Assembly: GCA_003248755.1 (NCBI GenBank)
Contig: QFQW01000024.1
Span: 1 to 47,363, forward strand
DNA length: 47,363 nucleotides
Source: Chryseobacterium sp.
Lineage (GTDB): Bacteria > Bacteroidota > Bacteroidia > Flavobacteriales > Weeksellaceae
Direction: 5' to 3'
Positions within the stretch are counted from its first letter, which is position 1. Every line of letters starts with the position of its first letter. Positions 31,378 to 38,468 of this stretch are shown in pieces. The notes under the pieces were generated by a model. The model made no database searches. It saw only the letters and a list, made by a program, of their open reading frames with translations, and was not told the DNA's origin. The position numbers and the translations under genes are program-made.

Positions 31378-33111
31378 TTATTTCAATTCGAAGTAATTTA
31401 GGTTCGCATTACCAGCTTCGAAATACAATCTTAATTTGTTTTCTCCGGAATTAAGATTGACATTACCTACAGAAACTGTTTTCCAAATATTCTTTCCAGT
31501 TGGGGGTAATTTAATCGTTGCCAAATCATCACCGTTTTCTGTTTTGACAACCAATTCGGAAGTTTGCGCAGAATCATTATTATATCTGAAAGTAGCTGTG
31601 TATTTTTTAGCCTGATTGCTTTTCACAGTGTATTGTAACCACTCTCCTTTTTCGGTTTTCCCGACATAGAATCCATTGTTGATTTTATCATTACAAGCAT
31701 AGATATCAACGCCATCGTTTCTCATCTTATTTCCGGAGTTCCATTCGGTGTGACTTCCTGTGCTTACCCAAAGGTCTTGAAAATCATTATCAGAATAAGC
31801 ACTTCCAAATCGTCCCAGGTCATATTCTGTCGCGAATATTCTTCCTGGCGCAAGGTGGTTTTTATAAGGTTTAGTCGTTTCATCTGTTACTTGACGGAAC
31901 ATTGCATCAATGACATCTTTCTTAACTTTCACATTTTCCATTTTGTAATTGTCAGCAATTTTCATCAAAGCTTTTTTAGCGAAATCTTTTGTTGGCTTTT
32001 GTCCTCCGTTTTTCCAATAATTCAGAAGTTTCTGATATTCCGGAGTGATTTTCACATTCGTTACACCAGCGATATTGTCAATCTTTTTCATTGGCCAATA
32101 AGCATAACCGATGTTATTTTTCAACAATAATTGATTGAGTTCAGTAAACCAAACGTTGGAATTTTCCCCAGTTTCGCCTAACCAAACAGGAACATTCAGT
32201 TTTTGTCTTGTATCTACGATATTCTGGATTGCATCCTGGGAATTGGTCGTCCAATATTTGTGAAAACTTAAGACCAGATTATCATCCCAAAGTTTCGGCA
32301 ATCCGTTATAATTATTTCCCCAACCGTTACCTTCAAGAATGATGATGTGGTTTTTATCAACTTCACGAATCGCATCAGAAATCTCTTTCTGAAGTTTCCA
32401 AAGTGGTGCGTTGGACATCTCATCTGTCCCATTCGGATTTTTCCCTGTGAAACCATAGTTAGGCTCATTGATCATATCATAACCTGCAATCCACTCTTTG
32501 TCCTTATAGCGTTCTGCCAGTTTTTTCCAAAGTGCGATTGTCTTTTTCTGATTCTCCTCGCTTTCCCAAAGATTCGGTTTTGATTTGTCATTATCGGAAA
32601 TATTGGCATCATTTCCCTGACCTCCGGGTGTTGCGTGCAAATCCAAGATCAAATATATTTTATTGTCTTCACACCATTTCAAAAGGTCATCAGTCATTTT
32701 GAAACCTTCTTCCAGCCAAGTATTTTGTCCTTTCACAGGTTCTTTCTCGATTGGCAAAGTATAAAGATTATAATGCATTGGGAGCCTTATGGAATTGAAT
32801 CCCCATTTTGCTAAAGAATCGATGTCTTTTTTGGTAATTCCGTTTTTGAGATAAGCTTTGTAAAATTCGTTTTTACCATCTTCTCCTGCTACTTCTGCAA
32901 TCTTTTCTTTGATTTTAAATTGAGGTCCGGCAAAATCATCGGTCTTCAACATATAACCTTCCTGAAGCATCCAACCGCCCAATCCAAGACCTTTCAGATA
33001 AACATTCTCCCCTGTGGAATTCACAATTTTTTGCCCCTGAGTCTTTAAAAAACCCTGAGCCGTCCCAAATTGAGACAATAATAATGCGCAAAATAGCGAT
33101 GTTCTTATCAT
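31378..33111 (-). CDS. Secreted GH5-family glycosidase with CBM6-like module
   Basis: A 577-residue extracytoplasmic glycosidase. A signal peptide (MIRTSLFCALLLSQFGTAQ) precedes a GH5 catalytic barrel at about 20-370. The acid/base is Glu216 in YDMINEPNYG and the nucleophile Glu313 in WLGETGENS. The start VYLKGLGLGGWMLQEGYM is typical of exo-glucanase or glucosylceramidase-like GH5 branches rather than plain cellulases. Residues about 425-577 form a CBM6-like carbohydrate-binding module (GEWLQYTVKSNQAKKYTATFRY and the closing NLNYFELK). The substrate is not determined. Unlike the neighbouring secreted enzymes it has no T9SS tail, so it may stay in the periplasm or use another route. Confidence 0.9.
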   Translation of the reverse strand: MIRTSLFCALLLSQFGTAQGFLKTQGQKIVNSTGENVYLKGLGLGGWMLQEGYMLKTDDFAGPQFKIKEKIAEVAGEDGKNEFYKAYLKNGITKKDIDSLAKWGFNSIRLPMHYNLYTLPIEKEPVKGQNTWLEEGFKMTDDLLKWCEDNKIYLILDLHATPGGQGNDANISDNDKSKPNLWESEENQKKTIALWKKLAERYKDKEWIAGYDMINEPNYGFTGKNPNGTDEMSNAPLWKLQKEISDAIREVDKNHIIILEGNGWGNNYNGLPKLWDDNLVLSFHKYWTTNSQDAIQNIVDTRQKLNVPVWLGETGENSNVWFTELNQLLLKNNIGYAYWPMKKIDNIAGVTNVKITPEYQKLLNYWKNGGQKPTKDFAKKALMKIADNYKMENVKVKKDVIDAMFRQVTDETTKPYKNHLAPGRIFATEYDLGRFGSAYSDNDFQDLWVSTGSHTEWNSGNKMRNDGVDIYACNDKINNGFYVGKTEKGEWLQYTVKSNQAKKYTATFRYNNDSAQTSELVVKTENGDDLATIKLPPTGKNIWKTVSVGNVNLNSGENKLRLYFEAGNANLNYFELK

Positions 33112-33191
33112 ATTTTCATTTTTAACTAAGATAATACAATTTTGTTAACGAACAAGAAATTAATTTGAAGGCATTTTCTCAAACAAAAATC

Positions 33192-33217
33192 CCGAACTAT
33201 TTTTCAATAATTCGGGT
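33192..33217 (-). terminator. Terminator after the P-type ATPase gene
   Basis: An 11-bp stem with one mismatch (CCCGAACTATT / AATAATTCGGG) is followed on the minus strand by TTTTTG, 25 bases past the stop codon at 33242. Confidence 0.75.
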
Positions 33218-33241
33218 AGTATATCAATCAAATATTTTGAA

Positions 33242-35179
33242 TTAATTAGAGAATTTCATATTCTGAATCCTGACGGCATTAAGAATTGCAAGTAGGGCTA
33301 CACCAACATCAGCAAAGACCGCTTCCCACATATTTGCTAATCCCCCCGCTCCTAAAACAAGGACAATCACTTTGACTCCAAAAGCTAAAAATATGTTCTG
33401 ATAAACAATCTTTTTAGTTTCTTTTCCGATTTTGATTGCGGTTGCAATTTTAGAAGGTTGGTCTGTCTGAATGACAACATCCGCAGTCTCGATCGCAGCA
33501 TCGGAACCTAATCCTCCCATTGCCATTCCGACATCACTCAAAGCCAAAACCGGCGCATCGTTGATTCCGTCTCCGACAAAAGCGACAACTTCTTTCGGAT
33601 TGCTTTTCAAATTTTCCAGTTTTTCAACTTTTCCTTCCGGAAGCAAGCCTCCAAAAGCAGAATCGATTCCTAGTTTTTTTGCAATATTTTGTGTCAGAGA
33701 ATCTTTATCTCCGCTTAACATCATCGTTTTTATGCCATTATTTTTCAATTGATTAATTGCCAATTCTGAATCTTCTTTTACTTCATCGGAAATTGTGATG
33801 TAACCTTTATATTCGTTATCAATAGCTAATACAACTGTTGTCTCAACAATTTCTTCCAAGAATTCCGGATAATTGATATTGAAAGTTTTCAGAAGCTTTG
33901 TATTCCCGGTAAGAATTCTCTGCCCATTAATATCCGCCTTGATTCCTTTTCCGGAAAGCTCCTCTACAAATTCGGGAATCTGATCAGAAGGATGAAACTC
34001 TGAAATGGCTTTTGCAATCGGATGCGTAGAATGACTCTCTACAGAAGATAAAATGGAAAGAAAATCTTCTTTCGAAATGTTCTCCGGAACAATATCCTGA
34101 ACTTTGAAAACACCTTTCGTCAATGTTCCTGTCTTATCCATTACAACCGTTGTTACATTCGCAATGATATCGAGGAAATTAGAACCTTTGAACAAAATTC
34201 CGTTTCGGGAAGCGGCACCAATCCCGCCAAAATATCCCAACGGAATCGAAATCACCAAAGCACAAGGGCAAGAAATAACCAAAAAAACCAAACCTCTATA
34301 TAGCCAATCTCTGAAAACATAATTCTCAACAAAAAGATATGGAACTAGTGTCACCAAAAGTGCCAAAAAGAAAACAATCGGTGTGTAGATTTTCGCAAAT
34401 CTTCTGATGAACAATTCGGTTTTGGCTTTTCTGGAACTTGCATCCTGAACCATTTGAAGAATCCTTACAATCGAGCTATTTTCAAATAATTTGGTTGTTT
34501 CAATTTCGATGACTTGGTCGAGGTTCAACATTCCGGCAAGAACTTCTTCTGATTTTTGGATTGATGAAGGTTTGCTTTCACCTGTTAAAGCTGATGTGTT
34601 GAGACTTGCTTTTTCCGACAACAAAACACCATCCAACGGAATCTTCTCTCCTACTTTCACCTGAATCTTTTCCCCGATTTTGACATCTTCCGGAGAAATG
34701 GTTTTCCAATTTCCATCCCGGAAAACCGTGGCTTCTTTTGGACGAACGTCTAATAATGATTTGATATTATTTCGAGCCCTATTAACAGCGGATTCCTGGA
34801 ACATTTCGCCGATTGTATAAAATAGCATTACCGCAACACCTTCCGGAAATTCGCCAATTGCAAATGCTCCGATAGTAGCAATTCCCATCAAAGAAAACTC
34901 ATTGAAGAAATCTAATTTCTTTGCCAGTTTCAACGCTTCTTTGAAAACTGTGAACGCCACTAATATATAAGACACGAAATACCAGCTAAATCTCAGCCAA
35001 ACATTGCTGGTAAACCAATCGGCTTTAATCCAGAAATCTAAAATGAGTCCAGAAAAAAATATGATTAAACTGATGTATAATGCAATTTTTGAATTACCGT
35101 GAGAATGGTCGTGGTCACTGTGGTCGTGAGCTCCGTGGTTGTGTTCTTTCTTCGGTTTTGTACTGCAACACTCTTCCAT
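33242..35179 (-). CDS. Heavy-metal P1B-type ATPase (Zn/Cd/Co-like)
   Basis: A 645-residue metal-exporting P-type ATPase. It lacks the usual N-terminal ferredoxin-like HMA domain. Instead it has a short tail with Cys-Cys at 4-5 and seven His between 13 and 27, a likely metal-binding handle. The catalytic core is complete: TGES at 199-202, the membrane CPC motif at 304-306 (ISCPCALVIS), phosphorylation site Asp348 in DKTGT, the HP motif in HSTHPIA, and GDGINDAPVL. Final helices with KVIVLVLGAGG and ADVGVALLAILNA fit the Zn/Cd (P1B-2) type better than the Cu type. It lies just after a Fur-family gene, behind its own promoter and a candidate operator. Confidence 0.93.
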   Translation of the reverse strand: MEECCSTKPKKEHNHGAHDHSDHDHSHGNSKIALYISLIIFFSGLILDFWIKADWFTSNVWLRFSWYFVSYILVAFTVFKEALKLAKKLDFFNEFSLMGIATIGAFAIGEFPEGVAVMLFYTIGEMFQESAVNRARNNIKSLLDVRPKEATVFRDGNWKTISPEDVKIGEKIQVKVGEKIPLDGVLLSEKASLNTSALTGESKPSSIQKSEEVLAGMLNLDQVIEIETTKLFENSSIVRILQMVQDASSRKAKTELFIRRFAKIYTPIVFFLALLVTLVPYLFVENYVFRDWLYRGLVFLVISCPCALVISIPLGYFGGIGAASRNGILFKGSNFLDIIANVTTVVMDKTGTLTKGVFKVQDIVPENISKEDFLSILSSVESHSTHPIAKAISEFHPSDQIPEFVEELSGKGIKADINGQRILTGNTKLLKTFNINYPEFLEEIVETTVVLAIDNEYKGYITISDEVKEDSELAINQLKNNGIKTMMLSGDKDSLTQNIAKKLGIDSAFGGLLPEGKVEKLENLKSNPKEVVAFVGDGINDAPVLALSDVGMAMGGLGSDAAIETADVVIQTDQPSKIATAIKIGKETKKIVYQNIFLAFGVKVIVLVLGAGGLANMWEAVFADVGVALLAILNAVRIQNMKFSN

Positions 35180-35196
35180 ATCGAAATAATTTTTAA

Positions 35197-35233
35197 CAAA
35201 GATATTGCTAATGCAAATGCAATGCTATTGCAA
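35197..35233 (-). promoter_or_regulatory. P-type ATPase promoter with overlapping repetitive candidate operator
   Basis: The minus strand has a -7 box TATCTTTG (35204-35197), 17 bases before the ATPase ATG. Directly upstream (35233-35205) is a 29-base stretch made of TTGCAATAGC, ATTGCATTTGC and ATTAGCAA: three or four near-copies of TTGCWWTWGC with partial dyad symmetry. A metal regulator such as the adjacent Fur-family protein could bind here. Confidence 0.5.
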
Positions 35234-35281
35234 AGTTTTATGGAATGATATCTTCGAGAGCCTCAGGCTGATACAAATTAC

Positions 35282-35707
35282 TTAATTGTTGAAAGTCGAT
35301 TCGAGGCAATTTTCGCAGATGCCTTTAGCGAAAAGTCTGATTTCATCAATCCTGAAATTGGTTTTCATACTTTCGGGGAACGAAATATCTTCTTTGCAGG
35401 TGGTCTGTTTGCAGATTTTGCAGTAGAAATGGAGATGCCAGTCTTTGTGCGTTTTCTCGTCGCAATCATCGTGGCAAAGCTTGTATTTTGTGGTTGCATT
35501 TTCCTGAATACTGTGAACGATTCCTTTTTCCTCGAAGGTTTTCAAGGTTCGGTAAATGGTGGTTCGGTCGGCATTCTGAAAATGGTTTTCGATTTCGGAT
35601 AGTGAGGTGGCGAATGGTTGGGAATTCAGAAAATCGTAGACCAGAATTCTCATACTTGTTGGTTTGGTGTTTTTGTGGATGAGTTTGTTTTCGATTTCTT
35701 TATTCAT
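35282..35707 (-). CDS. Fur-family metal-responsive regulator
   Basis: A 141-residue Fur/Zur-type repressor. The winged helix spans about 15-80 (MRILVYDFLNSQPFATSLSEIENHF, then TIYRTLKTFEEKGIVH). The C-terminal dimerisation part keeps the His-rich region CHDDCDEKTHKDWHLHFYC and two CxxC pairs (CKIC near 113 and CENC near 134), the structural zinc site. Placement directly before a Zn/Cd-type ATPase, with a candidate operator between them, suggests zinc or similar metal control, but Fur subtypes are not separable by eye. Repeat C lies 17 bases before its ATG. Confidence 0.9.
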   Translation of the reverse strand: MNKEIENKLIHKNTKPTSMRILVYDFLNSQPFATSLSEIENHFQNADRTTIYRTLKTFEEKGIVHSIQENATTKYKLCHDDCDEKTHKDWHLHFYCKICKQTTCKEDISFPESMKTNFRIDEIRLFAKGICENCLESTFNN

Positions 35708-35723
35708 AATGTATTATCTAATA

Positions 35724-35790
35724 ATTTTAATGCAAAGTCCGCAAAGATTCTTGGACATTATTGAAAATATTTTTAAGGCTCGCGAAGACG
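35724..35790 (+). repeat. Dispersed CAAAG-type intergenic repeat, copy C
   Basis: The repeat reads TTTTAATGCAAAGTCCGCAA then AGATTC, a spacer, ATTGAAAATATTTTTAAGG and CGCGAAGACG. It aligns over its whole length with copy D. Its TTTTAA end faces the Fur-family start codon on the minus strand. The 35708-36119 gap holds this copy, copy E3 and the FKBP promoter. Confidence 0.75.
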
Positions 35791-35900
35791 TAAAACTTAA
35801 TGACAAACTGGTTGTTGACTTTGACTTTTTAATCCTTTTAATTTTAATCTTTTGACAAATCTTACTATTAATGACAAAACTTGAATCGTTGACGAAATAC

Positions 35901-36016
35901 CTAGCCCCGATGGGAACGGCATCCTTTTTTATTTTTTTATGGACTTCGATTCAATCGAAGTGACAAAACTTGTAAAAAAATAAAAAAGATATAGTGGACA
36001 GCGGGATTAAGCTCCT
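35901..36016. repeat. Long-hairpin intergenic repeat, copy E3
   Basis: It begins CTAGCCCCGATGGGAACGG and ends AGTGGACAGCGGGATTAAGC then TCCT. Inside is a perfect 16-bp stem CTTTTTTATTTTTTTA (35924-35939) with its complement at 35973-35988. Nested in its loop is a smaller hairpin CTTCGATT / AATCGAAG. Confidence 0.8.
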
Positions 36017-36074
36017 AATCTATTGTTTTATCTTTTCTTATCTCATCAAAGTTACGGGAAATAATTGCAATTTT

Positions 36075-36105
36075 TTGATGAATCGACTGAGAATAAATAC
36101 CTTTG
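36075..36105 (+). promoter_or_regulatory. Promoter of the FKBP gene
   Basis: TTG (36075-36077), 20 bases and TACCTTTG (36098-36105) match both Bacteroidota elements. The ATG at 36120 follows 14 bases later, which decides that start over a longer frame. Confidence 0.65.
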
Positions 36106-36119
36106 GAAAAAATTTAGAA

Positions 36120-36554
36120 ATGGGTGTAGCGGATTTATTATTCAAAAGAAAAAAAGAACTGGCTGAAAAAAACCTGAGAGATGGTCAGGATTATTTGGTA
36201 GAAAACGGAAAAAGAGAAAGCGTAACGACTTTGCCAAGCGGTTTGCAATACGAAATCCTTGTAGAAACAGAAGGTCCAAAACCAACAGCTAAAAGCACAG
36301 TGAAATGTCATTATCACGGGACGACCATTACAAGCAAAGTTTTTGACAGTTCTGTAAAACGTGGAAAACCAGCTTCTTTCCCTCTTAACAGAGTTATCAA
36401 AGGTTGGACAGAAGGTTTGCAGTTGATGTCTGTAGGAAGTAAATTCAGGTTTACAATTCCTCCTCATTTGGCTTATGGACAGCAGGAAGTTAGCAAAGAA
36501 ATTGGCCCAAACAGTACTTTGGTTTTTGATGTGGAGTTGCTGGAAATTAAATAA
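36120..36554 (+). CDS. FKBP-type peptidyl-prolyl isomerase
   Basis: A 144-residue cytoplasmic FKBP isomerase that helps proline-limited folding. I start at ATG 36120 (MGVADLLFKRKKELAEKNLRDG), just after a good promoter. The upstream frame back to 35994 reads through repeat E3 and looks non-coding. A charged helix (1-35) precedes the FKBP domain at about 40-144, with VKCHYHGTTITSKVFDSSVKRGKPASFPLNRVIKGWTEGLQLM and the closing IPPHLAYGQ and STLVFDVELLEI strands. Length and order resemble the C-terminal part of Mip/FkpA proteins without signal or dimer domain. Confidence 0.93.
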   Translation: MGVADLLFKRKKELAEKNLRDGQDYLVENGKRESVTTLPSGLQYEILVETEGPKPTAKSTVKCHYHGTTITSKVFDSSVKRGKPASFPLNRVIKGWTEGLQLMSVGSKFRFTIPPHLAYGQQEVSKEIGPNSTLVFDVELLEIK

Positions 36555-36577
36555 TTAAATTTAATTCTCAGATTGTA

Positions 36578-36607
36578 TTGCAGTTATAAAAATTATTTAT
36601 ATTTTTG
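36578..36607 (+). promoter_or_regulatory. rplS promoter
   Basis: TTG (36578-36580), a 19-base spacer and TATTTTTG (36600-36607) give an excellent Bacteroidota promoter. Transcription would start near 36614, leaving an unusually long leader of about 70 bases before rplS. Confidence 0.7.
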
Positions 36608-36613
36608 CAACCT

Positions 36614-36682
36614 GTTAATCAACCTCTGACGAAGGACGTGAATGTTGCTTAGCTTGACAAAACAAATTTTTTATTATAAAAA
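36614..36682 (+). promoter_or_regulatory. rplS 5' leader, possible ribosomal-protein autoregulatory element
   Basis: This is about 69 bases between the predicted transcription start and the ATG. The first 45 are mixed-base sequence (AACCTCTGACGAAGGACGTG in the middle), unlike the AT-rich leaders nearby. Possible pairing is CAAC (36620-36623) with GTTG (36644-36647) and a short inner ACG/CGT stem. Structured L19 leaders have been proposed for Flavobacteria, as I recall; whether this is one needs a covariance search. Confidence 0.4.
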
Positions 36683-37039
36683 ATGGATTTATTAAAGTAC
36701 GTACAAGATAAGTACATTACGAAAAAAGAATTCCCAGAATTCAAAGCCGGTGACACCATCACTGTGTACACAGAGATTAAAGAGGGTAACAAAACAAGAA
36801 CTCAGTTCTTCAAAGGAACAGTTATCCAATTGAGAGGAACAGGTCTTACTAAAACTTTCACTATCAGAAAAATGTCTGGTGATGTAGGTGTAGAAAGAGT
36901 TTTCCCTATCAATATGCCTGCACTTCAAAAAATTGAAGTTAACAGACAAGGTAAAGTTAGAAGAGCTAGAATCTACTACTTCAGAGACCTTAGAGGTAAA
37001 AAAGCAAGAATCAAAGATAAGTCTTACGCTAAGAAATAA
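36683..37039 (+). CDS. rplS: 50S ribosomal protein L19
   Basis: A 118-residue bL19, which sits at the 30S-50S interface. Family segments are clear: FKAGDTITVYTEIKEGNKTRTQFFKGTVIQLRGTG, TFTIRKMSGDVGVERVFPINMPALQKIEV and the basic tail GKVRRARIYYFRDLRGKKARIKD. It has its own promoter and terminator. It is not beside rpsP-rimM-trmD, with which L19 is grouped in many bacteria. Confidence 0.98.
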   Translation: MDLLKYVQDKYITKKEFPEFKAGDTITVYTEIKEGNKTRTQFFKGTVIQLRGTGLTKTFTIRKMSGDVGVERVFPINMPALQKIEVNRQGKVRRARIYYFRDLRGKKARIKDKSYAKK

Positions 37040-37063
37040 TCTTGAGACTTTCTCGAAAAATAC

Positions 37064-37091
37064 AAAACCAGCAAATCAATTTGCTGGTTTT
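37064..37091 (+). terminator. rplS terminator
   Basis: Arms AAAACCAGCAAAT / ATTTGCTGGTTTT, with almost no loop, are followed by TTTG. It lies 24 bases past the stop codon. Confidence 0.88.
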
Positions 37092-37118
37092 TTGTTATAA
37101 TACTTTATCCGGAATTTA

Positions 37119-37175
37119 AAAATCTCACCAAAATTATTTCCCCATCTTTAAAAGGAGTAATTTTGATGAGATTTT
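37119..37175 (-). terminator. Long hairpin downstream of kbl
   Basis: Two 20-base arms (37119-37138 and 37156-37175) with core AAAATCTCA and two mismatches close a 17-base loop. A T-rich run follows on the minus strand. It lies 18 bases beyond the kbl stop codon and probably ends that transcript. Confidence 0.7.
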
Positions 37176-37192
37176 ACAAAGAGTTATTTCAA

Positions 37193-38389
37193 TTACGAAA
37201 TAATTCCTAATTCTTTTCCTACTTTCTCAAACCCTGCAATCGCCTTATCAAGATGTTCTTTTGTATGAGCTGCAGACAATTGAACTCTGATTCTTGCTTT
37301 GCCTTTCGGAACAACTGGATAGAAAAATCCAATCACGTAAATATCTTCGTTTAAAAGTTTTTCAGCCATTTCCTGAGCCAGCTTTGCATCATAAAGCATT
37401 ACGGGAACAATGGCTGCATTGCCGTCTGGGATGTCGAAACCTTTAGCTTTCATTTCTTTTCGGAAATATTCTGCATTTTCCATCACTTTATCTCTCAATG
37501 ATGTATCATCAGAAATCATATCTAATACTTTTGAAGCAGCCCCAACAATTCCTGGCGCTAGTGAATTAGAAAATAAATATGGACGAGAACGTTGTCTCAA
37601 CATATCGATGATTTCCTTTTTTCCCGAAGTGAATCCTCCCAAAGCACCACCCAAAGCTTTTCCTAAAGTTGAAGTTATAATATCCACTCTTCCGATAACA
37701 TCATTAGCTTCGTGCGTTCCACGACCTGTTTTACCAATAAATCCAGTTGCGTGAGAATCATCCACCATTACCAAAGCATCATATTTATCCGCCAAATCAC
37801 AAACGCCTTTTAGGTCTGCTACAATTCCATCCATTGAGAAAACACCGTCTGTAACGATAATTTTGAATCTGTGATTTTTTTCAGAAGCTGCAATCAATTG
37901 TGCTTCCAGATCTTCCATATTATTGTTTTTGTAACGGTATCTTGCAGATTTACACAATCGCACCCCGTCGATAATAGAAGCGTGATTCAACTCATCAGAA
38001 ATGATTGCGTCTTCTTCTGAAAATAATGGTTCGAAAACACCGCCATTCGCATCAAAACAAGCAGCATACAGGATTGTATCTTCCATTCCAAGAAATTTGG
38101 AAATTTTTGCTTCAAGATTTTTATGAATATCCTGAGTTCCACAAATGAACCGAACCGACGACATCCCATAACCGTGAGAATCTATTGCATCTTGCGAAGC
38201 TTTCATCACTTCTGGATTATTGGATAATCCCAAATAATTGTTGGCACAAAAGTTCAGAAGCTTTTTCCCTCCTACTTCTATCTCTGCACTTTGTTGTGAT
38301 GTTATGATTCTTTCTCTTTTGTAAAGTCCGTCGTTTTCTATGTTTGTTAATTCGTTTTGAATGTTCTCAAGGAATTTTTGTGATATCAT
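37193..38389 (-). CDS. kbl: Glycine C-acetyltransferase (2-amino-3-ketobutyrate CoA ligase)
   Basis: A PLP enzyme of the alpha-oxoamine synthase family. It cleaves 2-amino-3-ketobutyrate with CoA to glycine and acetyl-CoA in threonine breakdown. Its 398 residues match Kbl. Seen are NFCANNYLGLSNNPEV, the FICGTQDIHKNLEAKIS segment, MVDDSHATGFIGKTGRGTHE with the PLP-contacting Asp and His, and the PLP lysine in TSTLGKALGGALGG (near 240). Sister enzymes (BioF, Spt) share the fold; the GRGTHE and SRPYLFSNSLAP context favours Kbl. No threonine dehydrogenase gene is beside it. Confidence 0.92.
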   Translation of the reverse strand: MISQKFLENIQNELTNIENDGLYKRERIITSQQSAEIEVGGKKLLNFCANNYLGLSNNPEVMKASQDAIDSHGYGMSSVRFICGTQDIHKNLEAKISKFLGMEDTILYAACFDANGGVFEPLFSEEDAIISDELNHASIIDGVRLCKSARYRYKNNNMEDLEAQLIAASEKNHRFKIIVTDGVFSMDGIVADLKGVCDLADKYDALVMVDDSHATGFIGKTGRGTHEANDVIGRVDIITSTLGKALGGALGGFTSGKKEIIDMLRQRSRPYLFSNSLAPGIVGAASKVLDMISDDTSLRDKVMENAEYFRKEMKAKGFDIPDGNAAIVPVMLYDAKLAQEMAEKLLNEDIYVIGFFYPVVPKGKARIRVQLSAAHTKEHLDKAIAGFEKVGKELGIIS

Positions 38390-38420
38390 TTTTATTGATT
38401 TTCGATTTTAACAAAAATAA

Positions 38421-38447
38421 AAAAAGCACTTTAATAAAGTGCTTTTT
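38421..38447 (-). terminator. Terminator after the T9SS M1 aminopeptidase gene
   Basis: A 12-13-bp stem AAAAAGCACTTTA / TAAAGTGCTTTTT with a very short loop, T-rich on the minus side, lies 22 bases past the stop codon at 38469. Confidence 0.85.
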
Positions 38448-38468
38448 TGTGATGTTTTAACGTTTGGA

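Noticed and set aside
35994..36119. 42-residue N-terminal extension of the FKBP protein
   Set aside because: It reads through the end of repeat E3 and the promoter at 36075-36105; ATG 36120 is the likely start.
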